Shown piece after piece: positions 34,201 to 40,946 of a stretch of 40,946 bases of DNA. The stretch is from Terriglobia bacterium (lineage in GTDB: Bacteria; Acidobacteriota; Terriglobia; Terriglobales; Acidobacteriaceae), in NCBI GenBank assembly GCA_020073525.1, contig JAIQFA010000043.1, forward strand, positions 1-40,946, given 5' to 3'. The position numbers and the translations under genes are program-made. Under the pieces are notes generated by a model. It was not told the DNA's origin, searched no databases, and was given only the letters and a program-made list of their open reading frames with translations. Numbering within the stretch: position 1 is the stretch's first letter; every line of letters starts with the position of its first letter.

Positions 34201-35204
34201 TCGCCGAGACCGATAACTGTACGACCACCCCCGTCCCCGTCGAAGGTTCCTGCACAATCAACGTAACCTTCTCTCCGACAGTGGGAGGAACCCGCAACGG
34301 TACGCTGACCATTAGCGATAACGCCCAAGGCAACCCGCACATTGTCACGCTCAGCGGCACCGGCCTCGCCGGCGTTGCCAACCTCAGCACCGCCAGCCTG
34401 AACTTCACCGCGCTCACGGTCGGTACAACCAGCACGGCCCAGACGATCACCGTTACCAATTCGGGCAACGGCGCTCTGGCGGTGGGTAGTATCCAGGCAA
34501 CCGGTGATTTCGCGCAGACTAACAACTGCACTACTGTCGCCGCGAATGGCGGAACCTGCGCCATCCATGTGACCTTCACCGCCACTTCATCGGGGACTCG
34601 CACTGGAACCATTGCGCTCACCGATTCAGCTGCGAATAGTCCGCAGTCGGTCTCGCTGACCGGCTCGGGCATTGACTTCGGCATGCCAACATCGGGCGGT
34701 TCGTCCACCATCAAAGCGGGCGCAACGGCAACGTACTCAATGTCGATCAGTCCGGTCGGTGGAACCTTCTCCAGTGCGGTGAGTCTCGTTTGCGCCGGGG
34801 TTCCGGCGTTCTCAACCTGCACCGTCAACCCAACTTCGGTGACTCCCGAGGCTAATCCATCAGCCGTCACGGTCACCATCAAGACGACTGGAACCACCGC
34901 GCAACTCTCCGTTCCCGGAGCAGTGCAACGCCCCGTGTTTGCGTTGTGGACGCTCACCTCGGGCTTTGGATTGTTCGGTATGTTCCTGTTCGGCACCGGG
35001 CAAGGACGAAAGCGCGGAAAGGCTCTGCTGCTCTTGATCGTTCTGATTGCTGCAGTGGTCTTCTGGGCGGGATGCGGCACTAGCCACACCGCGCCACCTG
35101 TACAGACAGGCACCTCCACCCCCGCTGGCACTTACACTGTGCTGGTAATAGGCACCTCTGGCAGTGTGCAGCACTTCACCTCACTCACACTGACCGTGCA
35201 ATAA
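31209..35204 (+). CDS. Large secreted SBBP-repeat/ASH-repeat protein with C-terminal membrane hairpin
   Basis: The 1331-aa protein has a signal peptide (residues 1-26). A DUF7948-like N-terminal domain follows (about 45-265, LAFEANQGQTDPQVKFL), then SBBP beta-propeller repeats (about 270-740; YSTYLGG-type and DAFVTK). Four tandem ASH/choice-of-anchor-D immunoglobulin-like domains follow (about 748-1158), each with GSxC and FTPTxxGxxxGTLxIxDN motifs. After an Ig-like part come two hydrophobic segments (about 1243-1262 and 1272-1291). The end, GTSTPAGTYTVLVIG and TLTVQ, is the common acidobacterial C-terminal signature. Probably surface or periplasmic; the function is unknown, and adhesion or envelope structure is a guess. 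AAGGAGC precedes the ATG. Confidence 0.9.
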   Translation: MKSATRSLFGLGATIALISSLLCTAQTAPATRTAAQNPHLSRQVQTNYGKLPLAFEANQGQTDPQVKFLAHGSGYSVFLTSGQMVLDLRPSSVPSKAAKNSAAPATNQKTTDAVIQINLTGANQNPKIVGEDLQPGQVNYFIGKDPKKWQTNIATYKQVRYKDVYPGIDLVYYGNQSRVEHDFVIAPGADASQVQFDVKGADRLSIASNGDLSLHKGADEVRLQAPVVYQEFHGMRVPVTGQYKVNNSNHVSFTLGQYDKTMSLVIDPVLVYGTFLGGIANDQANGIAVDSNGSAYVTGSTQSINFPLASQIGPPPSGTNVFLAKLDVSGSSLVYADYIGGSSEDYPTAMAMDSSNHVFITGYTYSGDYPVMNPYQANSAGGQDAFVTEVASDGASLVYSSYLGGNSSDYGWGIVVDGTGNMYVAGSTYSQNFPTANAFQSTVSPNQNGYYGQYGFLTKLTPDGSALVYSTYYAGSTNIVQSCYGQPCWPSPQSTVSGVAVDGAGNAYIAGNTNTYDFPVTEGAYENSNATTYDEQVGFVAKLDSSGNVVYSTYFAATPDNPYISLTAVAVDTTGSAYIVGQTYPWTTALPITTPNLCDPQQSGCSWGFITKFDPTGSTLSYSTFLAANVDVWPQSFLVDANGDAYVLSQSGGGDQNFMVSPIETFSNQSDLIVQEIDPTGGTQLFSTFLGGNGDDEPGAIAVDSAGAIYVTGYTNSSDYPVTAAALQNTIGGNYDAFVTKIGTTAAPAVSISPSLIQFSIRPVGSVSQPNSSLLRNMGSAPLTISNITTTGDFSVDNDCGASIAAASTCTFTVTFTPTQPGPRFGSIMIEDDGAGSPHFINLVGSGATAVADLSPSSLTFPSLQINQTSPAQSATLTNNGNATLVISGIQITGDYAQTNNCPGSLGIGSSCQFQVTFTPTAGGAQNGTLSIADNAPGSPHTVTLAGSGYVTTATVTPSSLSFGNQTLGTTSAAQSVVITNTGANPITVSAVTPTTDFAETDNCTTTPVPVEGSCTINVTFSPTVGGTRNGTLTISDNAQGNPHIVTLSGTGLAGVANLSTASLNFTALTVGTTSTAQTITVTNSGNGALAVGSIQATGDFAQTNNCTTVAANGGTCAIHVTFTATSSGTRTGTIALTDSAANSPQSVSLTGSGIDFGMPTSGGSSTIKAGATATYSMSISPVGGTFSSAVSLVCAGVPAFSTCTVNPTSVTPEANPSAVTVTIKTTGTTAQLSVPGAVQRPVFALWTLTSGFGLFGMFLFGTGQGRKRGKALLLLIVLIAAVVFWAGCGTSHTAPPVQTGTSTPAGTYTVLVIGTSGSVQHFTSLTLTVQ

Positions 35205-35220
35205 ACGAGTGCGGGAATAG

Positions 35221-35256
35221 CACGGGGCGCTTCGAAAGAAGCGCCCCGTGTCTTTT
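35221..35256 (+). terminator. Intrinsic terminator of the large secreted protein gene
   Basis: CACGGGGCGCTTC (35221-35233) pairs perfectly with GAAGCGCCCCGTG (35238-35250) around a GAAA tetraloop and is followed by TCTTTT. The 13-bp stem is the strongest terminator in the window. It lies between two convergent genes; the T-run points to the plus-strand gene. Confidence 0.85.
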
Positions 35257-35268
35257 GCATTTTCGTGT

Positions 35269-36669
35269 CTATGGCTTTGCCCGCGCTGCAGAAGCTTCCG
35301 TCCTGCCACGGCTGAAGGCGAATTGCAGCTTCCATTCCCTCGCACCCGACTCACCGGATCGGGTCGGAGAAAACTTCCAATCTCGGGCAGCAGCCAGAGC
35401 GACGCGGTTGAAATACTTGCTCCCGCGGCCAGATTCGATCTTCACTGCCTTCACGTCACCCTCCGCGTCCACTTTGGCTTTCACCCGAACCACAATCTTG
35501 CCGTGAATCGTGCGCCGGGCGCTGGGCGACACTTGCGGCAGCACTCGTCGCACAACCCCATTCTCGTCCGCATTGGCAGCCGCTTTTTCATCGCCGCCCG
35601 CCTCTGCCGCGCCCCCTCCCGCCTTCGCAGTTTCTGAGACGGCCGCACTCGGCTTTGGCTTCTGCTGTGTCGCGGCCGGCGCGGACTGGGGGTTTTCGGA
35701 CGCCGCACGCGGTTGAGTTTCGCCCGACGGAATGTCCGCTGGAGAATTCGATGGTTTCGGTCTCGCCATCAAGAAAACAACGACTGCAACCACCGCCGCC
35801 AATCCCAGCCAGTAAGGCCATTTTCCGGATGCCTTCTCCTGACCCGAGATCACTGGACCGACGACCGCCATTGCGGGCTGGGTTGACTTCAGGGCGGGGC
35901 GCTTCCCTTCCAGACAATGGCTGACCTCCGCAACCGACCACCGCTTCCCCGCGTCCACTTGCAGGCAGCGCTCCGCGATCTCGCGGAATGGCTCCGGGAC
36001 CGCCGGCACTGGCGGCGCGCTCGACCGCGTGCGATCCCAAGCCGGCAAGCGCAGCGTCAGCACCTCGACCAACGTCATCCCCAACTGCCAAACGTCGGCG
36101 GCTGATGAAATCTCTCCCGTCGCCGCTTCTGGAGGAGCGTACGGATCCACGGACCTCGCGCCACCGCTCTTCTCCCCCGGTACGCTCAAAGCGTCGCTCG
36201 ACAACTTGACCTGGTCCCCGACGGCCAGAATATTAGAGGGTTGAATGTGTCCGTGTATGAACCCCTTGTCGCGCAGAAACTGCAAAGCCCGCAGAACCGG
36301 AGGCAGCATCCCTCGGGCTTCCTCTGTCGTCAGCGCGCGCTCGGGAAGAATCTGGGAAAGGTTCTCCTCCGCGTACTCCTCGACGACATAAAGCACCGCG
36401 GTGCCATCCACTTCACCGCGTCCAGCCTCGTGAATGCGAATCAGGTTCGGATGGGCCAACTCGCGGGCCGAATTCCATCGCCCGAGTTGCTGCTCCGCGA
36501 ACGCCACGTCAGCGGGAATCAATTTGATGGCGGCCTTCTCGGAAGCGCCAGCACCACTCTGCCTGACGGTGAGGAACACGGCACTGTGATCGGAGCCGCC
36601 TAGGTAGCTTTGTAGCGGAAATCTTCCATCGACAGTGCGTCCCTCCCATTGCTTCCAGTTCACACTCAT
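35269..36669 (-). CDS. Pseudokinase-transmembrane-TonB C-terminal fusion protein
   Basis: The 466-aa protein has a protein-kinase fold (about 10-260). The glycine-rich region is YLGGSDHSAVFL, and AIK carries Lys49. In the catalytic loop, HRDLKPxN is HGHIQPSNI (139-147), losing the catalytic Asp and Lys. DFG is SDA (158-160), and YAPPE (177-181) and DVW are kept. A membrane helix lies at about 286-302 (YWLGLAAVVAVVVFLMA). A Pro/Ala-rich linker follows, then a TonB_C-like domain (about 388-455; GKIVVRVKAKVDAEGDVKAV and AARDWKFSP). It is probably catalytically dead and may be a membrane-anchored sensor or coupling protein, with the TonB-like domain in the periplasm. The ATG at 36669 has only a weak Shine-Dalgarno. 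Confidence 0.85.
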   Translation of the reverse strand: MSVNWKQWEGRTVDGRFPLQSYLGGSDHSAVFLTVRQSGAGASEKAAIKLIPADVAFAEQQLGRWNSARELAHPNLIRIHEAGRGEVDGTAVLYVVEEYAEENLSQILPERALTTEEARGMLPPVLRALQFLRDKGFIHGHIQPSNILAVGDQVKLSSDALSVPGEKSGGARSVDPYAPPEAATGEISSAADVWQLGMTLVEVLTLRLPAWDRTRSSAPPVPAVPEPFREIAERCLQVDAGKRWSVAEVSHCLEGKRPALKSTQPAMAVVGPVISGQEKASGKWPYWLGLAAVVAVVVFLMARPKPSNSPADIPSGETQPRAASENPQSAPAATQQKPKPSAAVSETAKAGGGAAEAGGDEKAAANADENGVVRRVLPQVSPSARRTIHGKIVVRVKAKVDAEGDVKAVKIESGRGSKYFNRVALAAARDWKFSPTRSGESGAREWKLQFAFSRGRTEASAARAKP

Positions 36670-36808
36670 GTCATCTCGCTCAGATCGAAAGTCAGTAGTC
36701 CAATATTGTATGTGACCCCGCGCGCTGCCGTCACAAGGGGCAACGGGAAGTTGAATATTCCATCCGTGTGCCCCGCAAAACTTCTTCGCAGCGCTTTAGA
36801 ATATCCGC

Positions 36809-37174
36809 ATGGCTACCATTCCAGCAGAAATCCACAGCCAGCGTTACATCAGCCTCGCGACCTTCCGGAAAAGCGGCGCCGCTGTCTACACCCCCATCTG
36901 GTTCGCTGAATATGATGACAAGCTCTACTTCATGACAAGCAGCAAATTGGGAAAGGTCAAGCGCATCCGCAATAACCCACAAGTCAAGATCGCTCCCTGC
37001 ACCATTCGCGGGAAAATCACCGGTCCCGAATTTCCCGCCACAGTTCGCATCCTGCCCCCGGAAGAGTTTGCTCGCGTCCGGCAGGCGATCAACGCGAAGT
37101 ACTGGCTGGCCCGCCTCCCCTTCCTGTGGCGCAACACCGACACCTACATCGAGATCACGCCGACATCGGCATGA
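36809..37174 (+). CDS. PPOX-class F420-/FMN-dependent oxidoreductase
   Basis: The 121-aa protein has the split-barrel flavin-binding fold of the pyridoxamine-phosphate-oxidase superfamily. RYISLATFRKSGAAVYTPIWFAEYD, KLYFMTSSKLGKVKRIRNNPQVKIA and GKITGPEF are the pattern of the small Rv2061-like F420-dependent group. Such enzymes transfer hydride from F420H2 or bind FMN; the cofactor cannot be decided here. The gene is divergent from the pseudokinase gene (139 bp between them). Confidence 0.82.
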   Translation: MATIPAEIHSQRYISLATFRKSGAAVYTPIWFAEYDDKLYFMTSSKLGKVKRIRNNPQVKIAPCTIRGKITGPEFPATVRILPPEEFARVRQAINAKYWLARLPFLWRNTDTYIEITPTSA

Positions 37175-37181
37175 ATCCATC

Positions 37182-37226
37182 TTGCGGCTTGATTCGATTA
37201 TGACTATAATGACTATGATGACCATA
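37182..37226 (+). promoter_or_regulatory. Promoter and operator repeats of the toxin-antitoxin operon
   Basis: Three tandem 9-bp copies (ATGACTATA, ATGACTATG, ATGACCATA; 37200-37226) overlap a perfect -10 TATAAT (37205-37210). TTGCGG (37182-37187) lies 17 bp upstream as a weak -35. Tandem sites over the -10, close before an antitoxin gene (ATG 37247), fit autorepression by the antitoxin-toxin complex. Confidence 0.5.
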
Positions 37227-37246
37227 ATGAGAGACGGGGATTCGTT

Positions 37247-37501
37247 ATGAGTTCACAGAACTGGACGGTCGCAGAAGCCAAGGCAAAATTCAGTGAAATG
37301 ATCGCGCGGGCAATGTCCGAGGGACCGCAGACCATTACTCGGAACGGGCACACGGCCGCCGTCGTGGTTGGGGCGGAGGAATGGCAACGCAAGACAAAGC
37401 GCGTCGGCAACCTGGCGGAATTCTTTGCGGCATCGCCCTTGCGAGAATCGGGTCTGAAGGTCCGTCGGTTCAAGACTCGACCCCGGAAGATTGATCTGTG
37501 A
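37247..37501 (+). CDS. Phd/YefM-family antitoxin
   Basis: The 84-aa protein starts WTVAEAKAKFSEMIARA and has GPQTITRNGHTAAVVVGAEEW, the Phd/YefM DNA-binding and dimerisation pattern. The C-terminal basic tail (LKVRRFKTRPRKIDL) would wrap around and neutralise the toxin. It is directly upstream of, and overlaps by four bases (GTGA) with, the PIN toxin gene. It probably also represses its own promoter through the repeats at 37200-37226. Confidence 0.9.
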   Translation: MSSQNWTVAEAKAKFSEMIARAMSEGPQTITRNGHTAAVVVGAEEWQRKTKRVGNLAEFFAASPLRESGLKVRRFKTRPRKIDL

Positions 37502-37914
37502 GCTTTCTTCTGGACACGAACGCGGTTTCGGAATGGGTCAAGCCGCGACCGAACCCCGGGCTGATCGGTTGGATGGAAGCTGCCGATGAGGACCGGGTAT
37601 TCATCAGCGTTGTCTCGTTAGCAGAGCTACGCTACGGAGTGGAGCGTATGGCGGCGGGAAGGCGTCGAAGCCGGCTTGAGGAGTGGTTACAAAATGAATT
37701 GCCGTTGCGATTTGAGAATAGAATTTTGCCCGTCGACACCAACGTGGCGGAAGGCTGGGGCAGAACGGTATCACGCAGCGAGGCGGCGGGACGTCCGATC
37801 GGCGCAATGGATGCTTTCCTAGCGGCGACTGCAGAGACCCATCATCTGACGCTGGTGACGTGCAACGTTTCAGATTTTCCGCTGCTTCATGCCATTCTCA
37901 ATCCGTGGACATAG
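37498..37914 (+). CDS. vapC: PIN-domain (VapC-type) toxin ribonuclease
   Basis: The 138-aa protein has the PIN acidic active site: Asp6 in LLDTN, Glu43 in SLAEL, Asp105 in IGAMDAFLAATA and Asp126 in CNVSDF. VapC toxins are Mg-dependent endoribonucleases that cleave tRNA or rRNA when freed from the antitoxin. It starts with GTG at 37498, overlapping the antitoxin stop as GTGA, so the two are translationally coupled. A Phd-type antitoxin with a PIN toxin is a common mixed pair. No terminator was seen. Confidence 0.9.
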   Translation: MSFLLDTNAVSEWVKPRPNPGLIGWMEAADEDRVFISVVSLAELRYGVERMAAGRRRSRLEEWLQNELPLRFENRILPVDTNVAEGWGRTVSRSEAAGRPIGAMDAFLAATAETHHLTLVTCNVSDFPLLHAILNPWT

Positions 37915-37999
37915 GGGCTCTCTAGGACATCTACCTCCAGATCACGCTCGATAAGGCGTCACATTTACGCTCCCTGCTTCATCCTGTTACCATCAAAGG

Positions 38000-38027
38000 T
38001 TGTGTTAGGCCTTGCCTAATTTATCTA
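38000..38027 (+). promoter_or_regulatory. gap promoter with overlapping inverted repeat
   Basis: TTGTGT (38000-38005) and TATCTA (38022-38027) are 16 bp apart. TTAGGC-CTT-GCCTAA (38005-38019), a perfect 6-bp inverted repeat, fills the spacer, which suggests a repressor operator. Both are inferred from sequence pattern only. Confidence 0.4.
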
Positions 38028-38056
38028 TGCAATAAAAATTTCTTTTTGGAGGCTCC

Positions 38057-39067
38057 ATGGCCGTAAAAGTTGGCATTAATGGATTTGGACGCATTGGACG
38101 CAACGTTCTCCGCACCGCGCTTACAGACAAGAACCTCGACTTCGTTGCCGTCAACGACCTCACCGATCCTAAAACGCTGGCCCACCTGCTCAAGTACGAC
38201 TCGATTCTGGGCAACCTGAAGAACACGATCACGGCCGGCCCCGACAGTATTTCGATCGATGGCAAGGTCATCAAAGTCTTCAAGGAAAAGGATCCCGCTG
38301 CCCTGCCCTGGGAGTCCGTTGGAGCGCAGGTCGTCATCGAATCCACCGGCCGCTTCACCGACGCCAACGAGGCGAAGAAACATCTACGCGGCTCGGTGAA
38401 AAAAGTGATCATCTCCGCCCCCGCGAAGAACGAAGACATCACGGTGGTGCTCGGAGTCAACGAAGAGAAGTACGATCCCGCAAAGCACCACATCGTCTCG
38501 AACGCTTCCTGCACGACCAACTGTCTTGCCCCGGTCGCCAAAGTCATCAACGACAACTTTAAGATCGTCAGCGGGACCATGACCACCATCCACTCTTATA
38601 CGAACGATCAGGTGATCCTCGACTTCCCGCACAAAGATTTGCGGCGCGCCCGGGCCGCGGCGCTCAACATGATTCCGACTACGACCGGCGCTGCCAAGGC
38701 CGTCAAACTTGTCATCCCCGATCTCGCCGGCAAGCTTGACGGGTTCGCAATGCGGGTACCCACGCCCAACGTCTCGGTTGTCGATCTCGTCGTCTGGGTA
38801 GAAAAGAAAACGACTAAAGAAGAGGTCAATGCCGCCCTCAAGAAAGCTTCCGAGTCTGGCCCGCTGAAAGGCTACCTCGGCTTCGAGGAGAACGAACTCG
38901 TGTCGTCCGATTTCAAAGGCGACTCCCGCTCCTCGATCGTCGACGCGCACATGACCCTGGTGGTCGGCGGCAATTGCGTCAAGGTGATCTCCTGGTATGA
39001 CAACGAGTGGGGGTACTCTTGCCGCGTCCGCGATCTAATCAACTTGATGTCGGCCAAAGGCCTGTAG
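38057..39067 (+). CDS. gap: Glyceraldehyde-3-phosphate dehydrogenase
   Basis: The 336-aa protein has the standard GAPDH layout. The NAD-binding motif is [13 protein letters not shown] (7-19). The catalytic NASCTTNC has Cys152, with catalytic His179 ([12 protein letters not shown]). The S-loop region is [25 protein letters not shown], and [13 protein letters not shown] is near the C-terminus. It converts glyceraldehyde-3-phosphate and phosphate to 1,3-bisphosphoglycerate with NAD. TTTGGAGG lies four bases before the ATG, a strong ribosome-binding site. It is followed by pgk (134 bp), the usual glycolytic order. Confidence 0.97.
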   Translation: MAVKVGINGFGRIGRNVLRTALTDKNLDFVAVNDLTDPKTLAHLLKYDSILGNLKNTITAGPDSISIDGKVIKVFKEKDPAALPWESVGAQVVIESTGRFTDANEAKKHLRGSVKKVIISAPAKNEDITVVLGVNEEKYDPAKHHIVSNASCTTNCLAPVAKVINDNFKIVSGTMTTIHSYTNDQVILDFPHKDLRRARAAALNMIPTTTGAAKAVKLVIPDLAGKLDGFAMRVPTPNVSVVDLVVWVEKKTTKEEVNAALKKASESGPLKGYLGFEENELVSSDFKGDSRSSIVDAHMTLVVGGNCVKVISWYDNEWGYSCRVRDLINLMSAKGL

Positions 39068-39094
39068 ATTCTTAGAGCTTCGAATTTGAGATTC

Positions 39095-39154
39095 CCCTGT
39101 GCGCCTCTGTGTCCTCTGTGGTGAAGGCTTTTGAAACCACTGAGGTCCACAGGG
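39095..39154. repeat. Nested hairpin repeat between gap and pgk
   Basis: A tandem 9-mer (CCTCTGTGT CCTCTGTGG, 39104-39121) overlaps an inverted repeat, CCTCTGTGGT (39113-39122) with ACCACTGAGG (39136-39145; one T-T mismatch). This is enclosed by CCCTGTG (39095-39101) and CACAGGG (39148-39154). It may be a dispersed acidobacterial intergenic repeat or an attenuation/processing hairpin between two glycolytic genes. Confidence 0.55.
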
Positions 39155-39201
39155 TAAGTCTCACGACGGATAAACCAACGTCGAACGACGGAGTGCTTCC
39201 C

Positions 39202-40413
39202 ATGTCCAAGCTTTCGATTCGCGATCTTCCTCTTAATGATCACCGCATCTTTATGCGTGTCGACTTCAACGTCCCCCTCGACGACGGCCGCGTCATGGAC
39301 GACACGCGCATCCGCGAAACCCTGCCCAGCATCGAGTACGCTCTGCGCCATGGAGCGCGACTCATCCTCGCTTCTCACTTGGGCCGCCCTAAAGGCAAGC
39401 CCAATCCGAAGCTGAGCCTCAAGCCCGTCGCCGAGCGTCTCCGCATGCTGCTCGACAAGGAACTGTCGCGCGGCGAAAACGTCGGCTTCTGCCCCGAATG
39501 CGTTGGTGAGGAAGCCGAAGAGATGGCGCTCAAGCTGGAAAAAGGCCAAGCCCTGCTGCTCGAAAACCTGCGCTTCCATGCCGAGGAAGAAAAAAACGAC
39601 GAGACATTCTCCAAGCAACTCGCCAAACTCGCGCAGTTTTACATCAACGACGCCTTCGGCACCGCCCATCGCGCGCACGCGTCCACGGTTGGCATTACAA
39701 AATTCCTGCAGAAATCCGCTGCCGGCTTGCTCATGGAGAAGGAACTGCAGTATCTCGGCCGCGTTTTGCAGGACCCCGAGCACCCGTTCGTCGCCATCCT
39801 CGGCGGCGCCAAGGTCAGCGACAAAATTGGAGTGATCCAGAACCTGCTCAGCAAGGTCGACGTTCTCATCATCGGCGGCGGCATGGCCTACACCTTTCTC
39901 AAAGCACAAGGCGAATCGGTCGGCAAAAGCCTGGTCGAAGAAGACAAAGTCGAACTGGCCCGCGATCTTCTGCAGCAGGCAAAAACTCACAAGCTCAAGT
40001 TCCTCTTGCCCACCGATCACGTGATCGCTGATCGCGTCGATGCCAATGCCTTAGTCAAATTTGTCGGCCATGGAGAGCCTATCCCCGCCAACATGATGGC
40101 CCTCGACATCGGGCCGCAATCGATCGAGGCCTTTTCCGAAGAAATCGCCGGCGCCCGCACCATCGTCTGGAACGGCCCCATGGGCGTTTTCGAAGTACCT
40201 CCCTTTGCCCGAGGCACCTTCAAGATCGCGCAGGCCGTGGCAGACAATCCCGGGGCCATTTCGATCGTCGGGGGCGGAGATTCGGTAGCCGCCGTCAAAG
40301 CCGCCGGAGTCGCCGACAAAATCACACACATTTCGACCGGCGGTGGCGCGTCGTTGGAATTTCTGGAGGGAAAGAAGTTGCCCGGAGTGGAAGCGCTGAC
40401 GGACAAGAAATAG
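39202..40413 (+). CDS. pgk: Phosphoglycerate kinase
   Basis: The 403-aa protein has the PGK motifs: [21 protein letters not shown] at the N-terminus, [32 protein letters not shown] and [17 protein letters not shown]. The C-terminal nucleotide domain has [36 protein letters not shown] and [22 protein letters not shown]. It makes ATP from 1,3-bisphosphoglycerate. The ATG at 39202 is chosen because GGAG lies ten bases upstream; 31 open codons upstream fall in the repeat region. It is co-oriented with gap and probably co-expressed. Confidence 0.97.
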   Translation: MSKLSIRDLPLNDHRIFMRVDFNVPLDDGRVMDDTRIRETLPSIEYALRHGARLILASHLGRPKGKPNPKLSLKPVAERLRMLLDKELSRGENVGFCPECVGEEAEEMALKLEKGQALLLENLRFHAEEEKNDETFSKQLAKLAQFYINDAFGTAHRAHASTVGITKFLQKSAAGLLMEKELQYLGRVLQDPEHPFVAILGGAKVSDKIGVIQNLLSKVDVLIIGGGMAYTFLKAQGESVGKSLVEEDKVELARDLLQQAKTHKLKFLLPTDHVIADRVDANALVKFVGHGEPIPANMMALDIGPQSIEAFSEEIAGARTIVWNGPMGVFEVPPFARGTFKIAQAVADNPGAISIVGGGDSVAAVKAAGVADKITHISTGGGASLEFLEGKKLPGVEALTDKK

Positions 40414-40426
40414 GCGTCAGATCTGG

Positions 40427-40468
40427 CTTCTGGCTTTTAGCTTCTGGCTTTTAGCTTTTGGCTCGCAG
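40427..40468. repeat. 14-bp tandem repeat after pgk
   Basis: CTTCTGGCTTTTAG occurs exactly twice (40427-40440, 40441-40454), followed by a degenerate third copy, CTTTTGGCTCGCAG (40455-40468). It starts 13 bases after the pgk stop codon. Short simple repeats of this kind are probably neutral or mobile intergenic repeats; a role in pgk mRNA 3'-end formation is not shown. Confidence 0.7.
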
Positions 40469-40494
40469 TTCGCAGCCCTTACGCTTCGTATCAG

Positions 40495-40547
40495 GGCATC
40501 GCTTTAGCGATGCCGATAGCGTCTTGACCCGATGCCCCTTTAGGGGC
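40495..40547. other. Pair of TTTA-loop hairpins before the macro-domain gene
   Basis: GGCATCGC-TTTA-GCGATGCC (40495-40514) and GCCCC-TTTA-GGGGC (40534-40547) are perfect stems of 8 and 5 bp with the same TTTA loop, 19 bases apart. The second ends six bases before the macro-domain ATG, covering the expected ribosome-binding site. This may restrict translation initiation or reflect an intergenic repeat pair. Confidence 0.5.
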
Positions 40548-40553
40548 CGTTTT

Positions 40554-40946
40554 ATGTCCGACTTCGCAGCCCGATTGACCTTCGCTAACGGCAAGACGCT
40601 CGAACTCCACGGCCCCGCCGACATCACCAAGGAGAGCACCGAAGCCGTCGTCAACGCTGCCAATTCGTCTCTGCTGGGCGGCGGAGGCGTGGACGGAGCG
40701 ATTCACCGCGCGGGCGGTCCCTCAATTCTGCAGGAGTGCAAGCGCATCGTGGCCAAGATCGGCACGCTTCCCGCCGGTAAAGCCGTCATCACCACCGGTG
40801 GACGATTGCTCGCCAAGTACGTGATTCACACGGTGGGTCCGTTTTATGGAGGAGGCCGGCAACAGGAGGCCGAAACGCTCGCCAGTTGCTATCGCGAGTC
40901 CATCCGCATCGCCGATGATCACGGCATCGGGTCGCTGGCCTTCCCT
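40554..40946 (+). CDS. Macro-domain (ADP-ribose-binding) protein, C-terminus beyond the right edge
   Basis: The 131 visible codons give a macro domain: GPADIT, then EAVVNAANSSLLGGGGVDGAI (the ADP-ribose-binding region), HRAGG, ILQECK and VIHTVGPFYGG. The family binds ADP-ribose and often hydrolyses O-acetyl-ADP-ribose or mono-ADP-ribosyl groups, as YmdB does. The ATG at 40554 gives a typical start. The gene is cut by the window edge, so length and any fused domains cannot be judged. Confidence 0.88.
   Translation, partial: MSDFAARLTFANGKTLELHGPADITKESTEAVVNAANSSLLGGGGVDGAIHRAGGPSILQECKRIVAKIGTLPAGKAVITTGGRLLAKYVIHTVGPFYGGGRQQEAETLASCYRESIRIADDHGIGSLAFP

Noticed and set aside
34103..35131. 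342-codon minus-strand frame opposite the ASH-repeat region
   Set aside because: Repetitive valine/proline-rich translation of the antisense of tandem Ig-like repeats; no start site.
37200..37250. Short frame reading MTIMTMMTIMRDG over the repeats before the antitoxin
   Set aside because: The peptide is only the translation of the 9-bp operator repeats; no ribosome-binding site.
38872..40020. 382-codon minus-strand frame across gap and pgk
   Set aside because: Antisense of two highly conserved glycolytic genes.
40427..40468. CRISPR-like array after pgk
   Set aside because: The 14-bp copies are directly adjacent without spacers; this is a simple tandem repeat.

Overview
The window reads as chromosomal DNA of an Acidobacteriota bacterium (class Terriglobia, Koribacter-like). 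That placement is inferred from four things: a GC-rich genome; an exosortase-type exopolysaccharide export set; a very large secreted SBBP/ASH-repeat protein with the acidobacterial style of C-terminal membrane hairpin; and intergenic repeats of the CCTCTGTGT/CCTCTGTGG kind. No rRNA, tRNA, CRISPR array or insertion sequence was seen.

Region 1 (1-19059, minus strand) is one long exopolysaccharide (EPS) locus. It starts at 19059 with a NusG/RfaH-like antiterminator and a sigma54-type AAA+ regulator. The assembly machinery follows: Wza-like export protein, outer-membrane protein, Wzz/GumC-like chain-length protein, XrtA-type ATPase, tyrosine-kinase-like ATPase and polyprenyl-phosphate sugar transferase. 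Next comes a 3-amino-sugar module (Gfo/Idh/MocA dehydrogenase, hexapeptide N-acyltransferase, DegT aminotransferase), then a GT2, a SDR epimerase and a 3,5-epimerase. The locus continues with a SAF-domain dehydrogenase, a glucose-1-phosphate cytidylyltransferase, a PIG-L deacetylase, a flippase gene cut down to 67 codons, and a second GT2 that runs off the left edge.

Region 2 (19060-22974) is regulatory and tailoring DNA. A 685-bp divergent intergenic region separates the antiterminator from a plus-strand LuxR-type regulator whose receiver lacks the phospho-acceptor Asp. Facing it is a minus-strand pair with a 4-base overlap: a D-glucuronyl C5-epimerase-like protein and a sulfotransferase. 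This combination modifies glycosaminoglycans in animals, and it is the most interesting hypothesis in the window.

Region 3 (23123-30771) holds fdhE, an AraC/VOC pair, trmO and a complete respiratory formate dehydrogenase operon (fdnGHI). The catalytic subunit carries an in-frame UGA at the selenocysteine position, followed by a SECIS-like hairpin, and a Tat signal. It also has a Gly/His-rich insertion.

Region 4 (31209-40946) holds the 1331-aa secreted repeat protein with a very strong terminator, a pseudokinase-TM-TonB fusion, a PPOX-fold oxidoreductase and a Phd/VapC toxin-antitoxin pair. Glycolytic gap and pgk follow, with the start of a macro-domain protein at the right edge. The intergenic DNA here contains several repeats and hairpins.
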